NCBI RefSeq assembly: GCF_042646065.1
Contig: NZ_JBHRTA010000055.1
Location: 1 to 23,542 of the forward strand
DNA length: 23,542 nucleotides
Source: Parapedobacter deserti
GTDB lineage: Bacteria > Bacteroidota > Bacteroidia > Sphingobacteriales > Sphingobacteriaceae
Direction: 5' to 3'
Shown here: one piece after another, positions 23,269 to 23,542 of the stretch
How positions within the stretch are numbered: the stretch's first letter is position 1
How the letters are laid out: every line of letters begins with the position of its first letter
Position numbers and translations under genes: made by a program
Notes under the pieces: generated by a model
Seen by the model: the letters and a program-made list of their open reading frames with translations, nothing else
The model's database searches: none
What the model was told of the DNA's origin: nothing

Positions 23269-23542
23269 TTATAGGGTAGTTTTCTTTAATAATTTAACTT
23301 CCTCCATCAATTGATTAATCTTGGTTTTTCGCTTTTCATCCGCCTTTTGCAACTCGATCAAATGCAGTGTCAGCCCCTCTATTTTTTTCAGCAACAGCAG
23401 TTTCATTTCAGCAAGGTTCAATCCGTCTCGCTCAATGTTCTTTGCCGAAGGTATTTCCGGAAGGTGTTTGTGCTTTTTCACGTAAGCCTCTACATCGGCC
23501 AGGGCTTGCAGTTCGTAACCCGGCTCGAACACGTAGTCAGGT
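23269..23542 (-). CDS. Tail-fibre-like protein, C-terminal part, cut by window edge
   Basis: The frame is open to the window edge and begins with PDYVFEPGYELQALADVEAY, so it is the C-terminal part of a longer gene rather than an ORF starting at the GTG at 23532. It carries the same module as the two proteins at the left end of the window (HLPEIPSAKNIERDGLNLAE) and a C-terminal coiled coil (KRKTKINQLMEEVKLLKK), but its sequence is clearly more diverged. It ends 2 bp before the signal peptide of the RHS gene, so it is the first visible gene of the RHS operon. This links the tail-fibre-like family to RHS proteins and suggests that the left cluster may have been part of such a locus too. Confidence 0.8.
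   Translation of the reverse strand, partial: PDYVFEPGYELQALADVEAYVKKHKHLPEIPSAKNIERDGLNLAEMKLLLLKKIEGLTLHLIELQKADEKRKTKINQLMEEVKLLKKTTL

Overview
The window looks like a chromosomal segment of a Bacteroidota bacterium, most likely of the Sphingobacteriaceae/Chitinophagaceae type. The evidence is a SusC/SusD pair, an ECF sigma factor with a FecR anti-sigma factor, a MauE-like membrane protein beside a DUF6520-type small protein, secreted RHS proteins, and the Bacteroidota-type 'tail fibre' C-terminal module. No rRNA, tRNA or CRISPR array was seen. Assignments are from reading the translated sequence; no database search was possible.

Layout. (1) 0.4-2.1 kb, minus strand: two tandem secreted tail-fibre-like proteins that share both ends but differ in the middle, preceded by a 34-codon remnant of a third copy and a pair of 17-19 bp dyads. 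(2) 2.3-4.2 kb, minus: ECF sigma factor and FecR with overlapping ends. (3) 4.5-5.7 kb, plus: an unusual GC-rich leader with four hairpin-plus-T-run units, then a MauE/DoxX-like membrane protein and a DUF6520-like small protein, closed by a perfect palindrome. (4) 5.7-12.2 kb, minus: SusC, SusD and a TlpA-like thioredoxin. The SusC gene has a long upstream leader full of different short repeats that all have a period of exactly 11 bp. (5) 12.7-16.2 kb: a defence/addiction island. It holds an XRE regulator, an operon of a nucleotidyltransferase-HEPN protein, a zeta-toxin-like kinase and a small partner, then remnants of a RelE/HigB-like toxin, an IS256-type transposase and a SymE-like toxin with an amber stop, and a second XRE regulator with operator-like dyads. 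(6) 16.2-23.5 kb, minus: a tail-fibre-like gene (cut by the window edge), two consecutive secreted RHS proteins, the second with a polymorphic-toxin-like C-terminal tip, and a small lipoprotein that may be its immunity partner.

How the parts fit. The sigma/FecR pair would normally relay an outer-membrane transport signal, but the SusC here shows no N-terminal STN signalling domain, so the coupling is uncertain. SusC/SusD/TlpA plus MauE/DUF6520 suggests uptake of an organic substrate together with periplasmic redox chemistry; no carbohydrate-degrading enzyme is present. The RHS operon looks like a surface-exposed or secreted polymorphic toxin locus assembled by recombination: base composition changes sharply inside both RHS genes. 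The signal peptide of the first RHS protein is out of frame with the rest of the protein by one base at an A5 run.

The strongest candidates for something undescribed are the 11-bp-periodic SusC leader (about 11743-12177), the multi-hairpin RNA-like leader (about 4501-4826), and the three-gene nucleotidyltransferase-HEPN/zeta kinase/small protein operon (13029-14664).
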